A stretch of 45,936 nucleotides of DNA from Myxococcota bacterium (GCA_029941885.1 JAPYTP010000003.1:47653-93588), one strand, 5' to 3'; positions 33,827-42,640 are shown, counted from the stretch's first letter. A program made the numbers and translations. The notes: a model not told the origin generated them from the sequence alone.

Positions 33827-33854
33827 AGCCCGTCGCCCAAGCAGGCGACGGGCT
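33827..33854. terminator. Bidirectional intrinsic terminator
   Basis: AGCCCGTCGCC (33827-33837) pairs perfectly with GGCGACGGGCT (33844-33854) around a six-base loop. On the minus strand the stem is followed by TTTCGCG. It lies between the convergent MFS and amidohydrolase genes and can serve both. Confidence 0.8.
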
Positions 33855-33899
33855 CGATTCGGTCGCGAGCGACAAGGGTCGATGAAGGTCGACGTTTCG

Positions 33900-35651
33900 T
33901 CAGGCTGGAGCCGGCCGCGCTCCGCGAAGCAATCGGCCCGGCCGGGCATCCGTGCCCTCGCCGTTCTGCATCACGATCTCACCGCCGACGATCGTCGCGT
34001 CATAGCCCGTCGACTTCTGGATCAACCTGCGCGCCCCACCGGGCAGGTCGAAGGCCATCTCCGGTCGTCGCAAGGACAGGTTTTCGAAGTCGATGACGTT
34101 GAAGTCGGCCTTATAGCCGGGAGCGATGACGCCGCGATCGAGGAGACCGTAGACCGCAGCCGTGTCCATCGTCATCGCCTTGACCGCATGCTCGACCGTC
34201 AGTTTTGGGCCACGGCTCCGGTCCCGTGCCCAGTGGGTGAGCATGAATGTCTGAAGTGACGCATCGCAGATCACACCACAATGCGCACCCCCGTCACCGA
34301 GGGAGAGGACCGCCCGCTCGTTGTTCAGCAATTCGTGCATGAGGTCGAGGTTGCCGTCGCTGTAGTTGAAGAAAGTGAGCAGCAGCAGCTCTTTGCCCTC
34401 ATCCCGGAGCATGAAGTCGTAGAGGATCTCGTCCGCCGGTTTGCCTTCGCGCTCGGCGATCGCCCAGATGCTCTGCTCAGGAGCGGGTTCGTAGTCTGGC
34501 GGGTCGCCGAGAGGAAAGATCTTCTTCAGCATGTCCGGATTGTCGAGCATGCTCCCGAAGCCCGCACTCGAGTCGCGTTCGGGACCGAGAATCCGCTCAC
34601 GAACGGCCGGATCCTTCATCCGTCGAACCCGTTCGGGGAGCGGCAGGTCCTTGATTTCCAGGTAGGCGGGGCGGCCCAGGAACTGATTCGCCTCGGTCTG
34701 ATGTCCGGTCAAGATGCCGAAGGGTCGCGGAGCGAACTGGGCGAGGATGTTCGCGCCGTCCGCCTGGCTCTTCTCACAGATTTCGACGAGCTCGCGCCAC
34801 TGATTCGGCGCCGAATCGAATTGCAGCATCGCGAAAGAGATCGGGCGATCGATCTCTGCCGAGAGGCGCTGCATCCATTCGATCTCCTTGAGCGCCGAGT
34901 CGATGTCGTCTCCGGCCAGATCGCCCGCCGCGCCGGCGCCCGCCAGCTCGAAGACGCCCTGGCCGAGTTCACCCAGGGTTCGGCCGATCCCGAAGAGCTC
35001 GTCTTCTGCCGCGAAGGTGCCGGGAACGGGTTCGCCGTTGAGCGCGGTATGGCCCATCGTGCGAGAGGTCGAGAAGCCAAGCGCGCCCGCCTGGATGCCC
35101 TCCTTCACGATCGCCGCCATTGCGGCGATGTCCTGGGCGGTTGCGGGTTCGTTGCGCGCGCCACGCTCGCCCATCACGTAGGTGCGGACCGATCCATGGG
35201 GCACGTGGGTTCCGAGGTCGACCGCCAGCGGCGTGCGTTCGAGAGCGTTGAGATATTCGGGGAAGGTCTCCCAATCCCATTTGATGCCCTCGGAGAGCGC
35301 GGCGCCCGGGATGTCTTCGACTCCCTCCATGAGTTCGATCAGCATCTGATGCTGATCGCGTTTTGCAGGAGCGAATCCGACGCCGCAATTGCCGACGACC
35401 GCGGTCGTTACACCGTGCCAGCCGGAGGGCAGAAGATGCGGATCCCAGGTCGCCTGGGCGTCGTAGTGGGTGTGAATGTCCACGAATCCGGGTGTGACCA
35501 GTCGGCCGTCGGCATCGATCTCGCGTCGAGCCTCACCGGCGACCCTGCCGACCTCGGTGATCTTTCCGTCGCTGACGGCGATATCTCCGGTGGATGCTTG
35601 CTTGCCGCTTCCATCGGCGATCTTTCCGCCGCGGATGACGAGGTCGTGCAT
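33900..35651 (-). CDS. N-acyl-D-amino-acid deacylase-like amidohydrolase (COG3653)
   Basis: Encodes 583 residues from ATG 35651, preceded by AGGAGA. Metal-site motifs: GFVDIHTHYD (first His pair), GNCGVGFAP (Cys as in D-aminoacylase), a later MGHTAL segment, and SLGDGGAHCGVICD near the C-terminus with the catalytic Asp. The N-terminal small beta domain (DLVIRGGKIADGSG) and C-terminal GYKADFNVIDFENL are also typical. The family hydrolyses amide bonds in D-aminoacylase, dihydropyrimidinase-like and many untested enzymes. It follows the second acyl-CoA operon after a 211-base gap and may work on an amide-bearing substrate of that pathway. Confidence 0.85.
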   Translation of the reverse strand: MHDLVIRGGKIADGSGKQASTGDIAVSDGKITEVGRVAGEARREIDADGRLVTPGFVDIHTHYDAQATWDPHLLPSGWHGVTTAVVGNCGVGFAPAKRDQHQMLIELMEGVEDIPGAALSEGIKWDWETFPEYLNALERTPLAVDLGTHVPHGSVRTYVMGERGARNEPATAQDIAAMAAIVKEGIQAGALGFSTSRTMGHTALNGEPVPGTFAAEDELFGIGRTLGELGQGVFELAGAGAAGDLAGDDIDSALKEIEWMQRLSAEIDRPISFAMLQFDSAPNQWRELVEICEKSQADGANILAQFAPRPFGILTGHQTEANQFLGRPAYLEIKDLPLPERVRRMKDPAVRERILGPERDSSAGFGSMLDNPDMLKKIFPLGDPPDYEPAPEQSIWAIAEREGKPADEILYDFMLRDEGKELLLLTFFNYSDGNLDLMHELLNNERAVLSLGDGGAHCGVICDASLQTFMLTHWARDRSRGPKLTVEHAVKAMTMDTAAVYGLLDRGVIAPGYKADFNVIDFENLSLRRPEMAFDLPGGARRLIQKSTGYDATIVGGEIVMQNGEGTDARPGRLLRGARPAPA

Positions 35652-35862
35652 GGTGGGTCTCCTGATTTTATCGGGGTCGAGGGGATTGCGCCCAGCCGGA
35701 CGGAGGCCGTCTTTCGCCGATCGCATGAGTCAGCGGCTGTCGAAGAGACTGGCAGTCACAAGTGAGTGTCGCAAGGGGAGGGGTCGAAGTCGAGAGCAGA
35801 GGAGTGGCAATTCGGGAGCCGGGAGATCACCCGGGGGCCCGCTCTCCAGCCGGTTCGTAGCC

Positions 35863-36279
35863 CTAGAGCGAAATCCTTGCGGTCCCCATGACGGGGGTCT
35901 CGCCCTTCTCGTTCTTCAGCATCAGGTCGATCTCGATCACCTTCGACTCTTCGTCGATGTCGGTGACCACGCCGCTCGCGGTCGGTTGGGAATCGACGAG
36001 CAACGGTGCTCGAAAGATCGTGTCGACGTTCAGCACCTCGGCGTTAGGCGCCCAGCGATGGATCAGAGCGACGAGGATGCCCTGACTCATGATGCCGGGA
36101 ACGATCGCGCCCGGTAGGCCGTTCTTGCGCGCGTCGTCGTGGTCGATGAATCGGCCCGCTTCCATCATGGCCGCCTTGGCGAAGATCTTCACATTGGGCA
36201 GTGAGACGTCGGGCTGGATCTCGGGGAGGTCCTCGCCGAACTCCACATCTTCGAACTTCTTGTTCATCACGGTGGTCAT
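35863..36279 (-). CDS. MaoC-like dehydratase/hydratase
   Basis: Encodes 138 residues, a single hotdog domain. KFEDVEFGEDLPEIQ is the common N-terminal strand, and AGRFIDHDDARKNGLPGAIVPGIMSQGIL corresponds to the long hotdog helix. The position that usually reads (D/N)xxxxH is only partly present (FIDHDD), so catalysis by this subunit alone is uncertain. It lies 12 bases after the MaoC_N-type gene; such pairs often form one heteromeric enoyl-CoA hydratase. Confidence 0.82.
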   Translation of the reverse strand: MTTVMNKKFEDVEFGEDLPEIQPDVSLPNVKIFAKAAMMEAGRFIDHDDARKNGLPGAIVPGIMSQGILVALIHRWAPNAEVLNVDTIFRAPLLVDSQPTASGVVTDIDEESKVIEIDLMLKNEKGETPVMGTARISL

Positions 36280-36291
36280 GTCGGGTCGCTC

Positions 36292-36732
36292 TCAATCAAA
36301 TTCACGTTGGACGAGGCGCCAGTCGACGGTCGCTAGGTGGTCGCCGCTCTGGTTGTAGAAGTTCATGCGATGGACGATGAAGAGCATCGAACCGGAGCGT
36401 CCCGATTTCTCGTAGATATCCGCGATCTCACTCCGCCCCTGGATCTTGTCCCCCTGACGGACCGGCGCATGAAATTCGACGGCCTTGCCCGCGTCGAAAC
36501 AACGATGCATGTCCACGGGGAAATCCTCGGGCATGGCCCTGGCCCCGTGGATTCTGGTCAGATAGTTCGGTACGGCCTGAAAATCCGCGTCCTTGGGGTC
36601 CGTGAACTTCGGTTGGGTCTCACCGCAAGCAGTTGCGAAACCGACGAGGGATTCGGTCTTGGCGTCGAGCTCGATCTCATCGAAGACGTAGCCGGTGAAC
36701 TTGGCCTTCAGTTCTTCTGCGTTCATGTGCAT
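36292..36732 (-). CDS. MaoC_N-type (FAS1-like) hotdog protein
   Basis: Encodes 146 residues (ATG at 36732 or six bases further in at 36726). VFDEIELDAKTESLVGFATACGETQPKFTDP and AVPNYLTRIHGARAMPEDF fit the MaoC N-terminal-like hotdog family, which usually supplies the structural half of a hydratase dimer. FHAPVRQGDKIQGRSEIADIYEKSGRSGSMLFI is the characteristic second half. Its partner is the neighbouring MaoC protein. Together they likely hydrate the enoyl-CoA product of the upstream acyl-CoA dehydrogenases. Confidence 0.82.
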   Translation of the reverse strand: MHMNAEELKAKFTGYVFDEIELDAKTESLVGFATACGETQPKFTDPKDADFQAVPNYLTRIHGARAMPEDFPVDMHRCFDAGKAVEFHAPVRQGDKIQGRSEIADIYEKSGRSGSMLFIVHRMNFYNQSGDHLATVDWRLVQREFD

Positions 36733-36856
36733 TCCAGACTTGCTTGCGCGGGTGATGACGATTTTCCGAGAGCTGCCTCGGACGGCCCGAAAGAGCAGGG
36801 CGCGGCGACGAGCTTCGGTGATCTAGGAGGCGTTGTCGAACGTTCGAGGGAGCGCG

Positions 36857-37492
36857 TCAGTTGCCTGATCCGGGCCTGATCGCTTCGAAGCGCCCCCCTG
36901 CGAGTGCGGTGACGAGTCCGTCGATGTCACGGATCTCGTCTTCGAAGCGCGTCGCGTAGCGTCCGATATGGCTGACGATGTGGGAGTCGGAGCCGCCGAT
37001 CGAACACCAGCCGTATTTCTGGGCATATCGCAATGCTTCTTCGTTCTCGCCTTCACGACTGCCGCCGTTGAGGGTCTCGACGGTGTGGACGCCCTCGACG
37101 GGGCCGCGGGTCTCCCAGTGAGCACACATCCCGACCTTGGGTCGGCCAGGATGACACGGTACGGCGACCGCCCCCGCGCGCTTCGATTCCTCGAGAACCA
37201 TCGCGATCGGATTGTCGATCTTCGTGAAGTCGAAGGCCGCCTTGAGGTCTTCGTTCACACCGAATACCAGCACGTGGCCGTATTCCGTCTCGACCTCGCT
37301 GGCCTTCAGGATCAGCAGCCCGAACCGATCTTCCAGGGCACGATAGTCGTTGGCATCGTCGAATTGCCGATGCTCCGTCAAGACGAATCCGTCGAGTGGC
37401 AACTTCTTGCGCTTGATCCATTGGCAGTAGTTCTCGACCTTGGCGCGCCCGTCGTCCGAGGCGACGGAATGGGAATGGAGGTCGAGGATCAT
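36857..37492 (-). CDS. PHP-domain metal-dependent phosphoesterase-like protein
   Basis: Encodes 211 residues from ATG 37492, which overlaps the DUF35 stop by four bases. PHP motifs: ILDLHSHSVASDD (two His), DGFVLTEHRQFDD (Glu-His), LKASEVETEYGHVLVFG (Glu and His), AVPCHPGRP (His) and IGGSDSHIVSHIG (Asp-x-His). These bind a trinuclear metal site in polymerase-associated PHP domains and histidinol phosphatase-like enzymes. The reaction here is unknown; translational coupling to an acyl-CoA gene is unusual for the family. A role as a hydrolase within the pathway is inference. Confidence 0.82.
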   Translation of the reverse strand: MILDLHSHSVASDDGRAKVENYCQWIKRKKLPLDGFVLTEHRQFDDANDYRALEDRFGLLILKASEVETEYGHVLVFGVNEDLKAAFDFTKIDNPIAMVLEESKRAGAVAVPCHPGRPKVGMCAHWETRGPVEGVHTVETLNGGSREGENEEALRYAQKYGWCSIGGSDSHIVSHIGRYATRFEDEIRDIDGLVTALAGGRFEAIRPGSGN

Positions 37493-37920
37493 GCGGGCAC
37501 GAACCTCGGTACGCCCAGGACGTCTCCATTCTTCGCGGGAGTCGGGACGAATTCGATCCTGACGGCCATCCCGATCGAAACCTCGTCGGGGTCGCAGTCG
37601 ACGATATTCGTGAGAAGCTGCGGACCTTCTTCGAGTTGGACATAGGAGACGACGTAGGGAACCGCGGCGCTGAATGCGGGCGCTTGATTCTGGCGCACGA
37701 CGGAATACGTGTAGACCTCGCCGCGCCCGCTGGCGACGAAATGTTCGATGTCCTCGGAAAGGCAGGTGGCGCAGAGGCCACGTGGGCGGTGTTGGACGGT
37801 CTCGCAGGCGCGACAGCGCTGGAGCACGAGTTCTCCTCGACCGCAGCCCTCCCAATAGGCACGGGTTTCCCAGTCGATCGCCGGGGCGTGATATTCGGGA
37901 TTCCTCTTTGTGTCTGCCAT
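37489..37920 (-). CDS. DUF35 zinc-ribbon/OB-fold protein (thiolase/aldolase partner)
   Basis: Encodes 143 residues. The zinc ribbon has Cys36, Cys39, Cys50 and Cys53 (QRCRACE, GLCATC), followed by an OB fold (GRGEVYTYSVVRQNQAPAF, PYVVSYVQLEEGPQLLTNIVD). DUF35 proteins form complexes with thiolase-fold enzymes. The adjacent thiolase-like gene starts 12 bases upstream, so the two very likely make one heteromeric enzyme. Unlike ChsH2 it is not fused to a MaoC domain. Confidence 0.9.
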   Translation of the reverse strand: MADTKRNPEYHAPAIDWETRAYWEGCGRGELVLQRCRACETVQHRPRGLCATCLSEDIEHFVASGRGEVYTYSVVRQNQAPAFSAAVPYVVSYVQLEEGPQLLTNIVDCDPDEVSIGMAVRIEFVPTPAKNGDVLGVPRFVPA

Positions 37921-37931
37921 ATCGGTCGCCT

Positions 37932-39110
37932 CTAGTTCGCAGTCAGGATCAGAGTCGCGCCACTGTGCATCAGTCCGAGGTAGCCGCCGGTGCCGTGGGC
38001 GAGGGCGACTTCTGCGCCCTCGACCTGGCGTTCGCCGAGCCCGCCTCGAAGCTGCCGTACCGCTTCGATCACGAGATAGATTCCGCGCATGCCCGGGTGA
38101 TTCGATGACAGGCCGCCGCCATCCGGATTGACGGGCAAGCGACCCCCGAGCCCGATTCCGCCATTCTCGACGAATGGGCCTCCCTCGCCCCTCTTGCAGA
38201 ATCCGAGGTTCTCGAGCGTGCACAACACGGTGATGGTAAAGGAGTCGTAGATCGTGGCGAGGTCGATATCCGAAGGAGACATCCCTGCCATTTCGAAAGC
38301 GTGTTCGCCGGACTGTCTTGCGGCGATAGTGGTCAGGTCGGGGGCGCCAATCTCACGATGCGCGACGGACTCGCCCGTTCCGCGCACGATGATGGGTCTC
38401 TGTTTCAGGTCCTTGGCGCGTTCGAGCGAGGTGACGATGACGGCGCCGCCGCCATCGCTGATGATGCAACAGTCGAGCAGGTGGAGCGGGTCGGCGATGA
38501 CTCGACTCTCGAGAACCTCCTCGCGCGTGATCGGTCGACGCATCTTCGCCTGTGGATTGAGAGAAGCGTGATGTCGCGTCGAGACCGCGATATCGGCGAG
38601 TTGCTCGGAGGTGGTTCCGAATTCGTGCATGTGTCGATGGGCGACCATCGCATAGGACGACACCAGGGTCATGCCGTAGGGCGCGTTGAAGGCTGTACCC
38701 GGATCGCGCCCGCTCGTGTCGCCGGTGCCGATCGCCATGGCCTCCGAGGCCGCGGTGCTTCCGTAGAGGATGAGCGCGACTTCGCAGAGCCCCGAGTGGA
38801 TCGCCGCGGATGCGTGGGCCACGTGCGACACGAAGGACGAGCCCCCGATGTTGCTTCCGTCCATGTAGCGGGGCTTGATGTTCAGGTACTCGGAGAGTTG
38901 AACCATGCCCATCGCGCCCATGCCCATCGTCGCCCCGAAGAGTCCGTCCACGTCGCGGAGCGTAAGCCCGGCGTCGTTGAGTGCGTTTCGCGTACACTCG
39001 CCCATGATCTGGAAACTGGTCTTGTCCGGAGCCCAGCGACTCTCGTACTCATGGATGCCGGCGATGGCGATCTTACCGGAGATTCCGCTCGAGAAGGTAC
39101 TGGCTCCCAT
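37932..39110 (-). CDS. Thiolase-fold lipid-transfer-like protein
   Basis: Encodes 392 residues from ATG 39110 (MGASTFSSGISGKIAIAGIHE). It belongs to the SCP-x/Ltp-like thiolase branch: RDVDGLFGATMG, HLLDCCIISDGGGAVIVTS, FCKRGEGGPFVENGGI and LPVNPDGGGLSSNHPGMRG. The position of the usual thiolase Cys reads IGGSSFV, so Ser or Gly replaces it. The Ltp2 signature GEAYIHG is absent and NHPGMRG is present, so it is a paralogue with a different substrate or chemistry. Forms a probable complex with the DUF35 protein encoded downstream. Confidence 0.85.
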   Translation of the reverse strand: MGASTFSSGISGKIAIAGIHEYESRWAPDKTSFQIMGECTRNALNDAGLTLRDVDGLFGATMGMGAMGMVQLSEYLNIKPRYMDGSNIGGSSFVSHVAHASAAIHSGLCEVALILYGSTAASEAMAIGTGDTSGRDPGTAFNAPYGMTLVSSYAMVAHRHMHEFGTTSEQLADIAVSTRHHASLNPQAKMRRPITREEVLESRVIADPLHLLDCCIISDGGGAVIVTSLERAKDLKQRPIIVRGTGESVAHREIGAPDLTTIAARQSGEHAFEMAGMSPSDIDLATIYDSFTITVLCTLENLGFCKRGEGGPFVENGGIGLGGRLPVNPDGGGLSSNHPGMRGIYLVIEAVRQLRGGLGERQVEGAEVALAHGTGGYLGLMHSGATLILTAN

Positions 39111-39112
39111 GC

Positions 39113-39934
39113 TCAAAGGGCCTCCGCGGCCCGGTGGATCTCGGCGGCGAGCGCCTCGGGCTGTTCGAGGGGAAGAAAATGGGCGGCACCTTCGATCTGC
39201 GCGAAGGATGCCGAGCCGAGGCCGTCGGCCAGGGCTTCCGCCCGAGCGCGACATCCTTCGTTCTCGGCGCTGCCGCTGATGATCAAAGCTGGGCAGCCGA
39301 TCTCGGAGGCGCGGTCGAAGGAATCCGACCACGTGCGGCTGGCCTCGAGATCCACCAGGGTCGCGCGTGGGTCCGTACCGATGCCTTCCATATAGGCTCG
39401 GCGCATCATTTCCTGACCGCCGTCCTGGCAGACCCGACTCGGGTCGAAAGGCCTGCGTGCCTTGCCACGGGTCACGCGCCGCATGGTTTCGATCGTCTCG
39501 TCCTCGATCCCCAATGCGAGCCCGGCGCCACATAAGACCAGGCCGCGGACGGAGTCGGGACGGGCCCCCGCCCATTCGAGCGCGAGTAGGGCACCCATTC
39601 CGTGGCCAACGAGAATCGGGCGGGTCAATTGACACCAGCCCGCGACCCATTCCGCCATCTCGGTCATCTCCGAGATCGACGGAAGCGAGTCGAGGCTCCC
39701 AGAACGGCCGTGGCCGGGCAGATCGAACGCGATGGCCCCCCCGATTCCGCTCTCCTCCGAGAGGGCTATGGCGCCGAGCAGGTCGGTGAAGACGGAACTC
39801 TGCAGCCCGGCGTCGTGAAGACAGACGACCGCCATACCCGAGTCGAGGGACGGCGGCTCCTGGGGCAGGGTGGTGCGCCCGGTATGGCGCACCAGGATCG
39901 GAACTCCATCACGGCGAACGTACTTTTCAGGCAT
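39113..39934 (-). CDS. Alpha/beta-hydrolase-fold protein lacking the catalytic Ser
   Basis: Encodes 273 residues. The fold is clear: AVVCLHDAG (oxyanion loop), AIAFDLPGHGRSG, LVGHGMGALLALEWAG and EGAAHFLPLEQPEALA. The nucleophile elbow that is normally GHSMG reads GHGMG, with Gly112 (codon GGA) in place of Ser, and the acidic position of GxxD reads GSAEN. The C-terminal His remains. As written it should not be a classical esterase. It lies two bases upstream of the thiolase gene and 52 bases after an acyl-CoA dehydrogenase, in one operon. It may be a binding protein or have another chemistry. Confidence 0.8.
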   Translation of the reverse strand: MPEKYVRRDGVPILVRHTGRTTLPQEPPSLDSGMAVVCLHDAGLQSSVFTDLLGAIALSEESGIGGAIAFDLPGHGRSGSLDSLPSISEMTEMAEWVAGWCQLTRPILVGHGMGALLALEWAGARPDSVRGLVLCGAGLALGIEDETIETMRRVTRGKARRPFDPSRVCQDGGQEMMRRAYMEGIGTDPRATLVDLEASRTWSDSFDRASEIGCPALIISGSAENEGCRARAEALADGLGSASFAQIEGAAHFLPLEQPEALAAEIHRAAEAL

Positions 39935-39986
39935 CGGGCTCTCTCCAGTCGCTGTGCGCTCTTCGATCTCTCATCAGGCGCTCTTA

Positions 39987-41231
39987 TCAGGAGTTAGGCG
40001 GACCGCTCGGGATGTCCCGGAACGCGATACCCTTGTCGGCTCGTGCGTCGGAGGGGAGTCCCATCACGCGCTCGGCGATGATGTTGCGCAATACCTCGTC
40101 CGTTCCCCCCGCGATCCGCAGGCCGGGTAGAGAGAGGTAGCGCTCCTGCCAGGTCGCAGCAGCCGGTGCTGCGGCCTGATCGAGCAGCGCGCCCGAGGTT
40201 CCGGCGAGATCCATCGCGAAGGATGCGGCGTCCTGTTGGAGTGCGGCCCCCACCAATTTGCCCATGCTCGCCTCCGGGCCCGGAGGTCGGCCCTGGGAAA
40301 TGGCGGTCAGCGTGCGGAGCGAGGTGTTCTTGAGGCCCCGCGCCTTGACGATGTAGTCGGCGATCTGCTCGCGGACCTGGCGATCTTCGATGGCCGGAGC
40401 GCCGTCGATCTCGATGTCGCTGGCGAATCCGACGAGTTCTTCCAGGGCACCGATGCCCATGCCGGAGCCGATCGACTGCCGCTCGTTCATCAGGGTCGTG
40501 AGAGCGACGGTCCAGCCATTGCCGACTTCGCTGATGCGCTGATCGTCGGGAATGCGGACGTCGGAGAAGAAGACCTCGTTGAAGCCCTGCGCGCGGTTGA
40601 CCTGGGTGATCGGCCGGATCTCGATGCCCGGCGACTTCATGTTGACGACGAAATAGGAGAGTCCGGCATGCTTCACGACGTTCGGGTCGGTGCGCACCAC
40701 GAGGATGCCCCACTCGCAGATCTGTGCCCCACTCGTCCAGATCTTCTGGCCGTTCACGACCCACTCGTCGCCGTCCTTGATCGCGGTGCTGCGAAGTCCT
40801 GCCAGATCCGAGCCCGCGGAGGGTTCGGAGAAGAGCTGGCACCAGATGTCTTCACCCGAGAGGAGTCGCGGGATCCAGCGCTCCTTTTGCTCGGGCGTGC
40901 CGTGGGCGAGAATCGTCGGGCCGCACATGCCGATGCCGATCGAGAAGATATTGGCCGGAAGCTGGAAGTTGGCCTGCTCGTCATTCCAGATGACGTTTTC
41001 CATCGGCGTCGCGGCGCGTCCGCCGAGTTCCTTGGGCCAGGTGATGCAGGCCCAACCGGCCTCGGCCTTCTGCTTCTGCCAGGCCTGGGCCTCGCCGACG
41101 ATCTTGGGCGTGAGGAACTCACCGATGCCATGGCCGGGGTCGTTCGGGTCGACCGGCTCGGCGTTTGCCTCGAGCCAGGCACGCGCTTCCGCGCGGAAGG
41201 CAGATTCTTCGGGTGTGTCGTTGAAATCCAT
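39987..41231 (-). CDS. Acyl-CoA dehydrogenase (FadE-like, large subunit type)
   Basis: Encodes 414 residues from ATG 41231 (MDFNDTPEESAFRAEARAWLEAN). Motifs: ITWPKELGGR, CQLFSEPSAGSDLAGL, VVNGQKIWTSGAQICEWGILVVRTD, VFFSDVRIP and GGTDEVLRNIIAERVMGLP, all typical of FAD-dependent acyl-CoA dehydrogenases. Glu in LMNERQSI is at the alternative catalytic-base position. It lies 80 bases after another acyl-CoA dehydrogenase, so the two probably form an alpha2beta2 complex as in ChsE1-ChsE2. Substrate unknown. Confidence 0.92.
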   Translation of the reverse strand: MDFNDTPEESAFRAEARAWLEANAEPVDPNDPGHGIGEFLTPKIVGEAQAWQKQKAEAGWACITWPKELGGRAATPMENVIWNDEQANFQLPANIFSIGIGMCGPTILAHGTPEQKERWIPRLLSGEDIWCQLFSEPSAGSDLAGLRSTAIKDGDEWVVNGQKIWTSGAQICEWGILVVRTDPNVVKHAGLSYFVVNMKSPGIEIRPITQVNRAQGFNEVFFSDVRIPDDQRISEVGNGWTVALTTLMNERQSIGSGMGIGALEELVGFASDIEIDGAPAIEDRQVREQIADYIVKARGLKNTSLRTLTAISQGRPPGPEASMGKLVGAALQQDAASFAMDLAGTSGALLDQAAAPAAATWQERYLSLPGLRIAGGTDEVLRNIIAERVMGLPSDARADKGIAFRDIPSGPPNS

Positions 41232-41311
41232 CTTGCGTCTCCCCTTTCGGAGGGAGGGGCTGTCGCGAGTCGCGGGCCCCGAGTGGGCGGATCGAAGGGT
41301 GGCGTCGTCGC

Positions 41312-42418
41312 TCAGGCCGCGGCCTCTGCCTGCAGTCGATCGATCAGAATATTCTTCCAATACTTGGGCGTGCCGAGTGAACTCGACAGCAGCTTTGCGC
41401 GTCGATAGAAGAGGTGGCAATCGTATTCCCAGGTGTATCCGACGCCGCCGTGGAATTCGATCATCTCGACCGTGGTGTCCTCGAAGGCTTCGCAAGCCGA
41501 GATGCGCGCGATGGGACCGGCCGTGGCGAGCTCCGGATCATCGTTCGCGAGGGCCCAGGCGGCGTAGTAGGCGTTGCTTCGCGCGAGCTCGATCTTGCAC
41601 CAGAGGTCGGCCATGCGGTGCTTGATGGCCTGGAAGGCCGCGATCGGCTTGCCGAAGGCATAGCGGCCGAGGATGAATTCCCGGGTAATCTCGAGCGCCC
41701 GCTCAGCGGCTCCGACCTGCTCAAAAGCCGAGAGAACTGCTGCGACATCGAGGAGCGTAGCGATCCCATCCGCGTCGGCGCCTTCGAGCTTGTCGGCCGC
41801 GGCGCCGTCGAAGCGGATTCGGGCCTGTCCTCGACTCGGGTCGAAGGAGTCGAGGGACTCGCGCTCGATCCCGCTGCCCTCCAGATTGACGATGTAGAGC
41901 GAGACCTGCCCCCCCTCGCTTGCGGCGACCACCGCCAGGTTTGCGACGTCGCCATCCGCTACCGGCATCTTCACCCCGGAAAGCTTCCCGCTGCTCACCG
42001 CAGCCGCGATATTTTCCGCCGCATTCTGGCCGGGTTTTTCGGACAGCGCGAAGGTCCCGATCGCTGTGCCGTCGGCGAGCTTGGGAAGCCAGTCGCTTCG
42101 TTGGTCCTCGCTACCGAATCGAAGGATCGCTTCGGTCGCCACGTAGACGCTCGGACCGAAGGGGATCGGGGCGAGGGATCGACCGACCTCGTAGGCGATC
42201 ATCGCAAGCTCGAGGTGACCGAATTCGGCGCCGCCGTACTGTTCGGGGATGACGGCACCCTGCCAGCCCATTTCCGCCGCGCCCTTCCAGAGGTCGGCCG
42301 CATAGGGCCGGTCGCCCTCGAGAATTTCGCGGCAGGTCGAGAGAGGCGAGTTCGCCTCGAGGTAGTCCCGCGCGGTCTGCTGCAAGAGTTTCTGCTCGTC
42401 AGAAAAATCGAAATTCAT
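41312..42418 (-). CDS. Acyl-CoA dehydrogenase (FadE-like, second subunit)
   Basis: Encodes 368 residues. MNFDFSDEQKLLQQTARDYLE is a common N-terminus. GWQGAVIPEQYGGAEFG, ILGRYAFGKPIAAFQAIKHRMADL and EMIEFHGGVGYTWEYDCHLFYRRAK are standard. The central region TFALSEKPGQN is poorer than usual, and no base-position Glu could be assigned with certainty, so it could be the non-catalytic partner of the dehydrogenase encoded downstream. First gene of the second acyl-CoA operon. Confidence 0.9.
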   Translation of the reverse strand: MNFDFSDEQKLLQQTARDYLEANSPLSTCREILEGDRPYAADLWKGAAEMGWQGAVIPEQYGGAEFGHLELAMIAYEVGRSLAPIPFGPSVYVATEAILRFGSEDQRSDWLPKLADGTAIGTFALSEKPGQNAAENIAAAVSSGKLSGVKMPVADGDVANLAVVAASEGGQVSLYIVNLEGSGIERESLDSFDPSRGQARIRFDGAAADKLEGADADGIATLLDVAAVLSAFEQVGAAERALEITREFILGRYAFGKPIAAFQAIKHRMADLWCKIELARSNAYYAAWALANDDPELATAGPIARISACEAFEDTTVEMIEFHGGVGYTWEYDCHLFYRRAKLLSSSLGTPKYWKNILIDRLQAEAAA

Positions 42419-42603
42419 GCCTTCGGGTCTCCGTGTTCTGTCGCGGGCCGCGGTGCGGTCCTCGGTCGGGGGCGCGTGGCGGGCGCCTGGCTAGAGGGCG
42501 CCCGTGGGTGGGTTTTTGGGTCGAAACCGGAAAGACGCGGGTCGGGTGCGTGCCCCGCGCCTGGAATTCGCCGGTCGGATGAGAATCGCGGAATAAATGG
42601 AGG

Positions 42604-42640
42604 TGTCAACATTCTGAAAGGGCGCCTCGATTGATAGAAT
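42604..42640. promoter_or_regulatory. Possible divergent promoter elements
   Basis: On the minus strand a perfect TTGACA lies at 42609-42604, upstream of the acyl-CoA operon, but the -10 at the right spacing is poor (GATTCT). On the plus strand TAGAAT at 42635-42640 is a good -10-like hexamer before the gene at 42678. Both are suggestions by eye. Confidence 0.3.

Noticed and set aside
34281-35765. 494-codon plus-strand frame over the amidohydrolase
   Set aside because: Antisense artefact; the amidohydrolase has all metal-site motifs.
41414-42634. 406-codon plus-strand frame over the acyl-CoA dehydrogenase
   Set aside because: Antisense artefact of GC-rich codon use; no family resemblance.
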